Shown one piece after another: positions 7,842-14,304 of a DNA stretch of 14,818 nt; position 1 is the stretch's first letter, and every line of letters starts with the position of its first letter. Under the pieces are notes generated by a model. It had not been told where the DNA came from, ran no database searches, and worked only from the letters and a program-made list of their open reading frames with translations. Location of the stretch: contig CAMOSA010000042.1 of assembly GCA_946624335.1 (NCBI GenBank), positions 1 through 14,818 of the forward strand, given 5' to 3'. Source of the stretch: an uncultured Prevotellaceae bacterium (lineage in GTDB: Bacteria > Bacteroidota > Bacteroidia > Bacteroidales > Bacteroidaceae). A program made the translations under genes and the position numbers.

Positions 7842-8426
7842 ATGTATCGCAAACTGAAGATAACCGAGATGGGTCGCATGAGCGTCGAGGCGTTTCACGC
7901 GGCAGAGAAGATGCCGCTTGTCGTGGTGCTCGACAACGTTCGCTCGTTATATAACGTAGGTAGCGTCTTCCGCACTTCCGATGCCTTCCGTGTAGCCGGC
8001 GTGGTGCTCTGCGGCATCACGGCAACGCCTCCTCATGCTGAGATTCATAAGACGGCGCTCGGCGCTGAGGACAGCGTCAGCTGGCGTTATTTCGAAGATA
8101 CGATGGAAGCTGTGGCGTGGCTGCGTGCTGAGGGCTATACGCTCTTGGCCGTCGAGCAATGCGAAGGCTCCACGATGCTGCAGGACTTTAACCCTACTGA
8201 GTACACAAAAGGAAATAAAAGTCTCCCTTCACGGGGAGATTTAGAGGGCTCTTCCTCTAAGTATGCCGTCATCCTGGGCAACGAGGTGAAAGGCGTGCAG
8301 CAACAAGTCATCGACGCTTGCGACGGCTGTCTGGAGATTCCGCAGTATGGCACGAAGCACTCGATGAACGTCAGCGTGACGGCCGGCATCATCATCTGGC
8401 ATTTCGCTAACTTCCTGATGAAGTAG
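7842..8426 (+). CDS. TrmH/SpoU-family RNA 2'-O-methyltransferase with an in-frame repeat insertion
   Basis: This SPOUT-class enzyme methylates the ribose 2'-OH of an rRNA or tRNA nucleotide using S-adenosylmethionine; the exact target cannot be told from sequence. The three trefoil-knot motifs are intact: DNVRSLYNVGSVFRTSDAF (31-49), VILGNEVKGV (143-152) and IPQYGTKHSMNVSVTAGIII (166-185). Its 194 residues exceed the ~175-180 I expect for Bacteroidales relatives. The excess lies between QDF (116) and KYAVILGNEV (140), where residues 117-139 are low-complexity and are encoded by a double-hairpin repeat. The segment precedes motif 2 and probably forms a surface loop. The gene starts 19 bases after the CotH-family stop and looks like the last gene of the nadA unit. 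Confidence 0.94.
   Translation: MYRKLKITEMGRMSVEAFHAAEKMPLVVVLDNVRSLYNVGSVFRTSDAFRVAGVVLCGITATPPHAEIHKTALGAEDSVSWRYFEDTMEAVAWLRAEGYTLLAVEQCEGSTMLQDFNPTEYTKGNKSLPSRGDLEGSSSKYAVILGNEVKGVQQQVIDACDGCLEIPQYGTKHSMNVSVTAGIIIWHFANFLMK
8221..8260. repeat. Double-hairpin palindromic element inside trmH-family gene
   Basis: There are two adjacent perfect stem-loops. The first is TCTCCC (8222-8227) with GGGAGA (8234-8239). The second is TTAGAGG (8241-8247) with CCTCTAA (8254-8260). Read in reverse complement, the left part resembles the element after rdgB (CCCTCT...TCCCC...GGGGAGA arrangement). It encodes about 13 of the extra residues in the methyltransferase loop and keeps the frame open. Confidence 0.72.
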
Positions 8427-8522
8427 GATGGGGGTTATTCGCAGAGCAAAGCTCAAAAGGTTCGTTCCCCTGCAAACATTAGCTGCTCTCACCGTCATAC
8501 TACATCGTATCAATTACATAAT
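8427..8522. other. Intergenic spacer without recognised feature
   Basis: This is the first part of the 346-base gap between two convergent genes. No frame, promoter box or T-tract terminator was seen here. The remainder of the gap is taken up by the palindrome and tandem array listed separately, plus about 40 bases (8734-8772) with no recognised content. Confidence 0.6.
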
Positions 8523-8569
8523 ATAGGTGCGTAGACTGTTCGACCCGGTCAAATAGTCTACGCACCTAT
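8523..8569. repeat. 47-base near-perfect palindrome opening the tandem array
   Basis: ATAGGTGCGTAGACT (8523-8537) pairs perfectly with AGTCTACGCACCTAT (8555-8569). The 17 bases between (containing GACC C GGTC) continue the symmetry, with one mismatch and one G-T pair. As RNA it would form a long hairpin on either strand, so it may help end transcription from the two convergent genes, although no T-tract follows. Its right arm is also the first unit of the 22-base array. Confidence 0.85.
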
Positions 8570-8733
8570 GCTCATCGTCCTACACACCTATGCTCATCGT
8601 CCTACACACCTATGCTCATCGGCCTACGCACCTATGCTCGTCTGCTTACACACCTATGTTCATCGGCCTACGCACCTATGCTCATCGGCTTACACACCTA
8701 TGTTCATCGGCCTACGCACCTATGTGTGTTGGC
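8558..8733. repeat. 22-base tandem array, about 8 units
   Basis: Units begin at 8558, 8580, 8602, 8624, 8646, 8668, 8690 and 8712, an exact 22-base period, and a ninth decays after 8734. Each starts (C/T)TAC(G/A)CACCTATG and ends with a variant of TCATCGGC. From 8646 on, units alternate TTACACACC and CTACGCACC, so a 44-base pair of units appears to have been duplicated. There are no spacers, so it is not a CRISPR array. The period is not a multiple of 3 and no convincing protein is encoded. Confidence 0.92.
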
Positions 8734-8772
8734 TTACAATGCTGATGGTGGATTGCGATGCGTTGTTTTTTG

Positions 8773-9423
8773 TTATAGCTGACCCACTTCTATCTGCCTG
8801 ATGACGCGTTCTATGAGTCTGTCGTCGCCCTCAGGATCGTATTCCTTCTTTAGGCTGGCCTTGAAGGTCCATGCAAAGATCTGGTAGAAGGTGGCTCGTG
8901 CCGGTCCGAGGAAGGCCTGTACGATCTCGTAGCTCGACTGGTTGCACTCGCGGTCGACGAGCTTGATGAGCAGCTTGCCCTGCGAGTAGGTCAGTTTCTT
9001 CATCTCAGGGGTGTACTGTTTCTTGATGTCGCGCTCTACAGCTTTGATGTGTGCGTCCTTCTCTTCCTTCGTAGGCAGCGATTCCAGCACGAGGTACGTC
9101 TCTTCGAGCATCATGTTGGCTTTCCTTGCCAGTGGCAGCACGCGTTTGATGTTGGCGACAAGCCGGTTGAACTTCTTGCGCTCACGTTCGCTCTTGAAGA
9201 CCATGGGCTTGTAGACGGGCAGCTCGGGCATGAGATAGTCCCAGACTGGTTCGCCGTCGATGATGACAGGCCGCTTCGAGCGATAGTACTTGAAGTTGGT
9301 GAGCGACGGCATCTCCTCTATGCCCAGCGGCGTGAAATCGCCGTCGAGCCACTCGTCCTGCTGAGCGCTCACAGTGGTGAACGCCATGGCGGCGAGAAGA
9401 GAAAAGAGCAGATGTCGTTTCAT
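8773..9423 (-). CDS. DUF4294 family exported protein
   Basis: A 216-residue Bacteroidetes-specific protein of unknown function. A signal peptide (residues 1-20, LLFSLLAAMAFTTVSA-QQ) sends it to the periplasm. The conserved DUF4294 region runs from about 52 to 205. It includes VIIDGEPVWDYLMPELPVY, a charged helix RERKKFNRLVANIKRVLPLARKA (81-102), the segment KKLTYSQGKLLIKLVDREC (142-160, the best-conserved stretch in the family), SSYEIVQAFLG, and the end LKKEYDPEGDDRLIERVI. Length is normal. It stands alone, reading leftwards toward the repeat array and divergently from the CoA-transferase gene. Two tandem -7 boxes lie upstream, 30-48 bases from the start. Confidence 0.9.
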   Translation of the reverse strand: MKRHLLFSLLAAMAFTTVSAQQDEWLDGDFTPLGIEEMPSLTNFKYYRSKRPVIIDGEPVWDYLMPELPVYKPMVFKSERERKKFNRLVANIKRVLPLARKANMMLEETYLVLESLPTKEEKDAHIKAVERDIKKQYTPEMKKLTYSQGKLLIKLVDRECNQSSYEIVQAFLGPARATFYQIFAWTFKASLKKEYDPEGDDRLIERVIRQIEVGQL

Positions 9424-9452
9424 AAAAATGATTTTACCCTTGATTTGCGGCG

Positions 9453-9471
9453 CAAAAGTACGTCAAAAGTA
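9453..9471 (-). promoter_or_regulatory. Two tandem Bacteroidetes -7 boxes (TACTTTTG) for the DUF4294 gene
   Basis: On the minus strand TACTTTTG occurs twice, at 9464-9471 and 9453-9460, spaced 11 bases apart within an 11-base duplication (CGTACTTTTGA / CGTACTTTTGC). Both match TAnnTTTG. A TTTTG on the minus strand further upstream (9482-9486) could be a -33 element, about 22 bases before the gene-proximal box, slightly longer than usual. The leader would be only 20-40 bases. Confidence 0.68.
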
Positions 9472-9545
9472 CGATAATTAGTCAAAACGTTGTTATCTTT
9501 TAACTTTAATTCTATCTTATTGAAGGTCATATCGGATATTTTGAT

Positions 9546-9553
9546 TAACTTTG
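9546..9553 (+). promoter_or_regulatory. Bacteroidetes -7 box (TAACTTTG) for the CoA-transferase gene
   Basis: TAACTTTG is an exact TAnnTTTG match in an AT-rich divergent spacer, followed by GC-rich sequence as is common at Bacteroidetes start sites. The predicted leader is about 70 bases. A TATTG at 9518-9522 is the nearest -33 candidate, but its spacing is a little long. Confidence 0.65.
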
Positions 9554-9630
9554 CGCCCGCAAAAGGCAAAAATCGCCATTCATGTGACGGTTCCCGAACG
9601 CATTTAATCCAATCATAACATAATCCAAAG

Positions 9631-11139
9631 ATGATCAAACGTATCACAGCTGCCGAAGCCGCAGCGCACATCGAGAACGGCCATACGCTGGGTCTCTCGG
9701 GCTTCACTCCTGCCGGCGTACCCAAGAGCGTCACGGCCGAGTTGGCAAAGCGTGCTCACGCCGAGCACGAAGCCGGCCGACCCTTCAAGGTGAACATCCT
9801 GACGGGTGCCAGCACCGGTCAGAGTTGCGACGGGATGCTGGCCAACGAGCAGGCCATCGCCCTGCGTGCTCCCTACACCACGAATCCCGACTTCCGCAAG
9901 CACGTCAACCTGAATGAGATTCAGTACACCGACCTCAACCTCTCTAATATGGCGACGCAGATGCGTCAAGGCTATCTGCCTTGTGTCGACTGGGGCATCA
10001 TCGAGGCTTGTGACGTGGAGATTCACGGCTCAAAGGCTCATATCTTCCTCACGGCAGCCGGCGGCATCTCGCCCACCGTGTGCCGTATGGCCAAGCGCGG
10101 CATCTTCGTCGAGCTGAACGCTTTCCACAGCCCGCAGAGCAAGGGCCTGCACGATGTGTACGAGATAGAGTATCACCCCTATCGCACCCCTATCAACATC
10201 ACCAAGCCCAGCGACCGTATCGGCAAGCCTTACGTGGAGGTCGATGCTGACCGCATCCTCGGCATTATCGAGTGTAATATCCCCGACGAGGCCCGTTCCT
10301 TCAAGGATCCCGATCCCATCACGACGAAGATTGGTCAGAACGTGGCCGACTTCCTCGTCCAGAACATGCGTGATGGCAAAATACCTCCCACGTTCCTCAA
10401 CCTACAGTCGGGCGTGGGCAGCGGCGCCAACGCCGTGCTGGGAGCTCTGGGTCACTCGACGGAAGTGCCCAACTTCAATATCTACACCGAAGTGCTGCAG
10501 GACGCTCCCATACAGCTGATGCGTGAGGGCCGTGTGCTGAGCGCCTCAGCTTGCTCGCTGACGGTCACCAACGAGTGCCTGAAAGGTATCTACGACGACA
10601 TCGACTTCTTCAAGGACAAGCTCGTGCTGCGTCCCTCCGAAATCAGCAACAACCCCGAGGTCATCGCCCGTATCGGCGTATGTTCGCTCAACACGGCCAT
10701 CGAGGCAGACATCTACGGTCACGTCAACAGCACCAAGATCTGTGGCACGAAGATGATGAATGGCATAGGCGGTTCGGCAGACTTCACCTGCAACTCGTAC
10801 CTCAGCATCTTCACCTGCGGGTCGACGACCAAGGGTGGTGCCATCAGCTCCATCGTGCCCTTTGCCAGCCATATCGACCACACCAGCCACTTTGTTGATG
10901 CTGTCATCACCGAGTACGGCGTTGCCGACCTGCGCGGCAAGTGTGCCATGGAGAAGGCAGAGGAGCTCATCAAGGTCGCTCACCCCGACTACCAGCCCCT
11001 GCTGCGCGACTACCTGCGCTATGCCGAGAAGTACAGCGGCCACACGCACCACTGTCTCAGCGCCGCCTTCGCCATGCACGACACCTTCCTCCGCAAGGGC
11101 GATATGCGCCTGACCGACCTGGCCGAATACGTGAAGTAA
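9631..11139 (+). CDS. Acetyl-CoA hydrolase/transferase family: succinyl-CoA:acetate-type CoA-transferase
   Basis: A class I CoA-transferase (502 residues, normal for the family) that moves CoA between acyl-CoAs and carboxylates through a glutamyl-CoA intermediate. In fermenting Bacteroidales it probably works on succinyl-CoA, acetyl-CoA and acetate, or on propionyl-CoA and succinate. Visible landmarks are the N-terminal GLSGFTPAGVPKSV, GASTGQSCDGMLA, LQSGVGSGANAVLGAL and FNIYTEVLQDA, where E287 should be the catalytic glutamate. The C-terminal NGIGGSADFTCNSYLSIF (377-394) is the glycine-rich oxyanion and CoA-binding loop. A block near SIVPFASHIDHTSHFVDAVITEYG follows. The gene has its own promoter and a strong terminator, so it appears monocistronic. 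Which acyl pair is used cannot be decided by reading; a hydrolase role is less likely given the conserved glutamate. Confidence 0.93.
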   Translation: MIKRITAAEAAAHIENGHTLGLSGFTPAGVPKSVTAELAKRAHAEHEAGRPFKVNILTGASTGQSCDGMLANEQAIALRAPYTTNPDFRKHVNLNEIQYTDLNLSNMATQMRQGYLPCVDWGIIEACDVEIHGSKAHIFLTAAGGISPTVCRMAKRGIFVELNAFHSPQSKGLHDVYEIEYHPYRTPINITKPSDRIGKPYVEVDADRILGIIECNIPDEARSFKDPDPITTKIGQNVADFLVQNMRDGKIPPTFLNLQSGVGSGANAVLGALGHSTEVPNFNIYTEVLQDAPIQLMREGRVLSASACSLTVTNECLKGIYDDIDFFKDKLVLRPSEISNNPEVIARIGVCSLNTAIEADIYGHVNSTKICGTKMMNGIGGSADFTCNSYLSIFTCGSTTKGGAISSIVPFASHIDHTSHFVDAVITEYGVADLRGKCAMEKAEELIKVAHPDYQPLLRDYLRYAEKYSGHTHHCLSAAFAMHDTFLRKGDMRLTDLAEYVK

Positions 11140-11153
11140 GGAACATAAAGAGA

Positions 11154-11185
11154 CCCCCTCTCTGCGGAGAGGGGGCTTTTTTTTT
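11154..11185 (+). terminator. Intrinsic terminator after the CoA-transferase gene
   Basis: A perfect 9-base stem, CCCCCTCTC (11154-11162) and GAGAGGGGG (11167-11175), with loop TGCG, is followed by nine T residues (11177-11185). It lies 15 bases after the stop. Its left side shares AGACCCCCTCTC with the element after rdgB. Confidence 0.95.
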
Positions 11186-11268
11186 ACCTCGGATGTAATA
11201 TTTCATAGTAAATAGGTGTATATATATATAGAAGCAATCGTAATCTATCATCTAAACTCAAGTTAACT

Positions 11269-12582
11269 ATGAAAGAAAACATGAAGTTAGCCTCGATGAC
11301 GAAGGCCATGATGAAGGCAGGCAAGACATTGCTGGCGGTGGCGGCAGCCGTAGTTGCTACGACGCTGGTGGCCTGCAGTTCGGACGACGAGAAAACCCCT
11401 GTCGTTGACCCAGACCCAGACAATGAGCTGAGATTTGTCTCGCTGACGCGGGCTCAGCAGGAAATGGTGAAACACTCCAACGATTTCTCCTTTAACCTCC
11501 TGCGCCAGGCTATGGCGTCGGGTGAGCTGAAAGGCAAGAGCCTGATACTCTCGCCCATCAGCGTGACCTACGCACTGGGTATGCTGAACAATGGTGCCAC
11601 GGGCGAGACACAGCAGCAGATCAACCAGGTACTGGGATTCGGCGAGACGGGTGCTGCCGGCATCAATGACTTCTGCCATAAGATGCTCACTGAGGCAACA
11701 GCCTTGGACAAGCTGACGAAGATGATGATCGCCAACACCATCTTCATGAACAAGGATTATCAGCTGAAACCCACCTTCGTGGAGATGGCCAGGCAGTACT
11801 ACGAGGCCACGCCTGAGACACGCAACTTCAAGGACGGCAAGACGCGCAACGTCATCAACAAATGGGGCAGCGATCACACCGAAGGGATGATCAAGGAGGT
11901 GTTGACGGAGAGTGAATTCAATCCCGAAGCGGTCAGTTATCTGCTCAACGCCATCTACTTCAAGGGGACGTGGACCGAGAAATTTGACAAGGCGAAGACG
12001 AAGCAGCAGGCCTTCACGCGAAGCGACGGCACCCGCCAGCAGCTGCCGATGATGAGCATGGAGCATGAGTTCAATTATGTCGACACCGAGCGTTATCAGG
12101 CCGTACGCTTGCCCTATGGCAACGGAGCCTACAGCATGACAGTCCTGCTGCCTCACGAGGGGCAGACAGTGGACGATGTGCTCGCTGCGCTGGCGACATC
12201 GTCGTGGAGCTACTATCTCGGCGAACCGGCTATCGTCGACCTGAAGCTGCCGCGCTTCGAGACGGATACCAATGTCAATCTCAAGGCGCTGATGCAACAG
12301 CTCGGCCTGACGAAAGCCTTCACGGAGTATGCCGAGTTCCCCGATTTCTGTAACAAAGCAACCTATATCGACATGATGAAGCAGGTGGCACGCATCAAGC
12401 TCGACGAGGCTGGTACCGAGGCTGCTGCCGTCACGGTGATAGGCATGGCGACTACGTCAGTACCCGAACCTGCCGAGCCACGACGCGTCACCTTCCATGC
12501 CACGCGCCCCTTCCTCTATGTCATCAGCGAACAGTCGACGGGAGCTATCTTCTTCGTCGGCGCATACTTCGGAGAGGAATAA
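11269..12582 (+). CDS. Serpin-family protease inhibitor, predicted lipoprotein
   Basis: Serpins trap target proteases covalently after cleavage of a reactive-centre loop. This one has 437 residues. The N-terminus has a hydrophobic segment and lipobox TLVAC (C36), so it should be an envelope lipoprotein facing the periplasm or cell surface. The serpin fold is clear: FSFNLLRQAM, ILSPISVTYALGMLNNGATG (93-112), LLNAIYFKGTWTEKFD (225-240), LPYGNGAYSMTVLLP, VDLKLPRFE, RPFLYVI (413-419) and GAIFFVGAY. The hinge GTEAAAVTVIG (382-392) has small residues and a Thr at P8, as in inhibitory serpins; by P15 counting the scissile bond would be near T396-S397. The predicted loop is rich in Thr, Ala, Val and Pro, with no Arg or Lys at P1. 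Start 11269 gives a long basic N-region; M5 (11281) is an alternative. No clear promoter box was found upstream. A calpain-family protease gene follows. Confidence 0.95.
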   Translation: MKENMKLASMTKAMMKAGKTLLAVAAAVVATTLVACSSDDEKTPVVDPDPDNELRFVSLTRAQQEMVKHSNDFSFNLLRQAMASGELKGKSLILSPISVTYALGMLNNGATGETQQQINQVLGFGETGAAGINDFCHKMLTEATALDKLTKMMIANTIFMNKDYQLKPTFVEMARQYYEATPETRNFKDGKTRNVINKWGSDHTEGMIKEVLTESEFNPEAVSYLLNAIYFKGTWTEKFDKAKTKQQAFTRSDGTRQQLPMMSMEHEFNYVDTERYQAVRLPYGNGAYSMTVLLPHEGQTVDDVLAALATSSWSYYLGEPAIVDLKLPRFETDTNVNLKALMQQLGLTKAFTEYAEFPDFCNKATYIDMMKQVARIKLDEAGTEAAAVTVIGMATTSVPEPAEPRRVTFHATRPFLYVISEQSTGAIFFVGAYFGEE

Positions 12583-12583
12583 A

Positions 12584-12672
12584 GGAGTTAAGGAGTCAAG
12601 ACGATAGTTTAGTGAACTGTTTATCAATAAAGACTATGCATAGCAAAGGTATCGTCTTAACTCCTTAACTCC
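12584..12672. repeat. 89-base inverted repeat directly after the serpin gene
   Basis: Two 23-base arms (12584-12606 and 12650-12672) are inverted copies with a single mismatch, separated by 43 bases. The left arm begins GGAGTTAAGGAGT and ends AAGACGATA. The element begins one base after the serpin stop codon. No flanking target duplication was seen and the loop encodes no protein. As RNA it would make a long stem able to protect or end the serpin message. It could equally be one copy of a dispersed small element. Confidence 0.85.
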
Positions 12673-12715
12673 CGAGCCAGCTCTTCTTGTGAAAGTATAC
12701 ACTCATTCCGTTTTG

Positions 12716-12750
12716 AAAAACGATGGAAAACAGTTTTTTCCATCGTTTTT
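12716..12750. terminator. Hairpin terminator (usable in both directions) between serpin and calpain genes
   Basis: A perfect 15-base inverted repeat, AAAAACGATGGAAAA (12716-12730) and TTTTCCATCGTTTTT (12736-12750), with loop CAGTT. The right arm ends in five T residues and the left arm starts with five A residues, as in bidirectional terminators. It separates the serpin transcript from the calpain promoter. Confidence 0.85.
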
Positions 12751-12751
12751 C

Positions 12752-12782
12752 TTTGCAGTGTCGTCGATTATTGCGACCTTTG
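12752..12782 (+). promoter_or_regulatory. Bacteroidetes promoter for the calpain-family gene
   Basis: TTTG at 12752-12755 is followed after exactly 19 bases by GACCTTTG at 12775-12782. This matches the -33 TTTG and the -7 TAnnTTTG consensus with one deviation (G for the first T). The leader would be about 28 bases. Confidence 0.7.
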
Positions 12783-12816
12783 CGAGCAGAAACCACAAAA
12801 AAAGAGACTTTAGGAA

Positions 12817-14304
12817 ATGAAATCAAGACTTCTGTTGAGCCTTATCCTCGCGATGGGCTCCTTTGCGACGGCTCATGCACAGGGCATCGTCGTACACCTT
12901 AAGAATGGAACTACGGCCGCCTTCCTGTCTGCTGACGTAACGTCCATCACCACCGTCACGGAGGAAAATGGCTATATCCTCGGCAACTGGTACCTCGGCT
13001 TTTGGAAGAACGGCGGTGATGTCATCCACTACGACGGTACGGAATATATGTCCTTCGCCGGCGAGCAGATGACATGGGGCGGCAAGGGCGGTGACCCCGA
13101 CACGTATACGATCAAGTTCTATCCCAACCGTAACCTTTTCATCGCTTCCAACGTCAACAACGCCTCCGATGTGCTGCGATGGACCATTGTGCGCTACACC
13201 GATAAGCTGCTCGTCCTGCGCGACGGCAGTGTCCAACGCTACTTCTATCGCAGCAAGGACGAGGCAGCGAACGCTCAGATGGAACTCGACCCGCCGGCAC
13301 ACCGCGAGAGCGACGATATCAACGTCATCATGCGCTACGCCTCAGGCCGATCCACGTCGACCCTCACACCCATGGGCAAGCACTTCGAGAACCGTCATGT
13401 CACGACCGACGACGACCGTGCCTGGCTCGCCGATCCCGCCAACGAGCCCAACACCGTGGCAGGCCTGACGCGGTGGGTGCGTAAGTCCGTACGTCTCTAT
13501 CCTTACGACGATCCCGTGCCGGCTGACGTCAACCAGCACGCCATCGGCGACTGCTGTGCCTGTGCCGTCTTTGCCTCGATGGCCTACCTCTTCCCCGACT
13601 TCATCAAGCACATCATCACCGACAACGGCAACGGCACCTACACCGTGGCGATGTACGACCCGCAGGGGCAGCCCGTCAACGTATGCGTCAGCGCCAAGTT
13701 CCTATGCGACAGCAGCGGCACGATAGGCCAGGTGACGGGAAAGAACAATGCCGTCACGTGGGCTACGATACTCGAGAAAGCCCTCATCAAATGGCAGACG
13801 CTCTACAAGGTCGACGAGGGCGTAGAAGGTATCGGCACTGAGAACGTGGCACCGCTCTTCACGGGCGACGGCGACAGCTTCGCCTTTGCGCCTAACGCCC
13901 TCTACACCTCAGAGTTCAAGCTCGCCATCGAGCACTGCCTGCGGCAAGGTATGATCTGCGTCGGAGGATTCAATGTCGCCGACCTGCAGTGCGGCAGCCT
14001 CAAGAGCGTCACCGGCCACGCCTTCACCTTCATGCTGCCCGACGACGACGATGTCATCTTCGTCATGCGTAATCCGTGGGGCATAGAGGATGTCGACGGC
14101 AAGCTCTTCATCCCCGACGAACGCACCATCGTGCAGACCATCGACGCCCGTATCGTCAACCCTGGCGCCGCAGCACCCTATCTGCGCAGCGACCTGCAGC
14201 CCTACACACCGCCGCGCTTCGTACGCCGTTCGACAGACATCGGCGTGGCACCGCGCCTGCTGAACCGTCATCGTACACATCCTAACGCTACAGAACTATG
14301 GTAA
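12817..14304 (+). CDS. Secreted calpain-family (C2) cysteine protease with lipocalin-like N-terminal domain
   Basis: This 495-residue exported protease is predicted from a complete Cys-His-Asn triad. QHAIGDCCACAVFASMAYL (240-258) holds catalytic C246, with Cys replacing the usual Trp after it. GHAFTFM holds H401 and MRNPWG holds N419. Other calpain marks are DNGNGTYTVAMYDPQGQPVNV (269-289) and TWATILEKALIKW (314-326). A signal peptide (1-21, SFATAHA-Q) leads to a short HLKNGTTAAFLSADVTSITT segment common in Prevotella secreted proteins. About 52-150 follows as a lipocalin-like beta domain (GNWYL, YTIKFYPNRNLFIAS, RWTIVRYTDKLLVLRDG). The tail (450-495) is low-complexity and lacks a sorting domain. 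Animal calpains are calcium-activated; here DDDD (409-412) before the Asn motif is acidic, but calcium dependence is only a guess. A characterised Bacteroidetes relative is the thiol protease Tpr of P. gingivalis. The next gene overlaps it. Confidence 0.9.
   Translation: MKSRLLLSLILAMGSFATAHAQGIVVHLKNGTTAAFLSADVTSITTVTEENGYILGNWYLGFWKNGGDVIHYDGTEYMSFAGEQMTWGGKGGDPDTYTIKFYPNRNLFIASNVNNASDVLRWTIVRYTDKLLVLRDGSVQRYFYRSKDEAANAQMELDPPAHRESDDINVIMRYASGRSTSTLTPMGKHFENRHVTTDDDRAWLADPANEPNTVAGLTRWVRKSVRLYPYDDPVPADVNQHAIGDCCACAVFASMAYLFPDFIKHIITDNGNGTYTVAMYDPQGQPVNVCVSAKFLCDSSGTIGQVTGKNNAVTWATILEKALIKWQTLYKVDEGVEGIGTENVAPLFTGDGDSFAFAPNALYTSEFKLAIEHCLRQGMICVGGFNVADLQCGSLKSVTGHAFTFMLPDDDDVIFVMRNPWGIEDVDGKLFIPDERTIVQTIDARIVNPGAAAPYLRSDLQPYTPPRFVRRSTDIGVAPRLLNRHRTHPNATELW

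Noticed and set aside
8558..8733. Possible CRISPR array from regularly spaced repeats
   Set aside because: The units are contiguous with a 22-base period and no unique spacers; there are no cas genes in the window.
8568..8801. 77-residue frame across the tandem array (HTYAHRPTHLCSS-type peptide)
   Set aside because: It is a by-product of a 22-base repeat read in successive frames and runs into the end of the DUF4294 gene on the other strand; no start or leader support.
11215..11232. Alternating TA tract as serpin promoter
   Set aside because: It does not match TAnnTTTG and has no TTTG element at the right spacing; kept as unassigned.
11287..12297. 336-residue minus-strand frame opposite the serpin gene
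   Set aside because: The serpin motifs on the plus strand are unambiguous; the antisense translation shows no recognisable domain, signal or composition of a real protein.
12584..12672. Insertion-sequence remnant
   Set aside because: Inverted arms are present, but there is no transposase piece in the 43-base loop and no flanking direct duplication visible.
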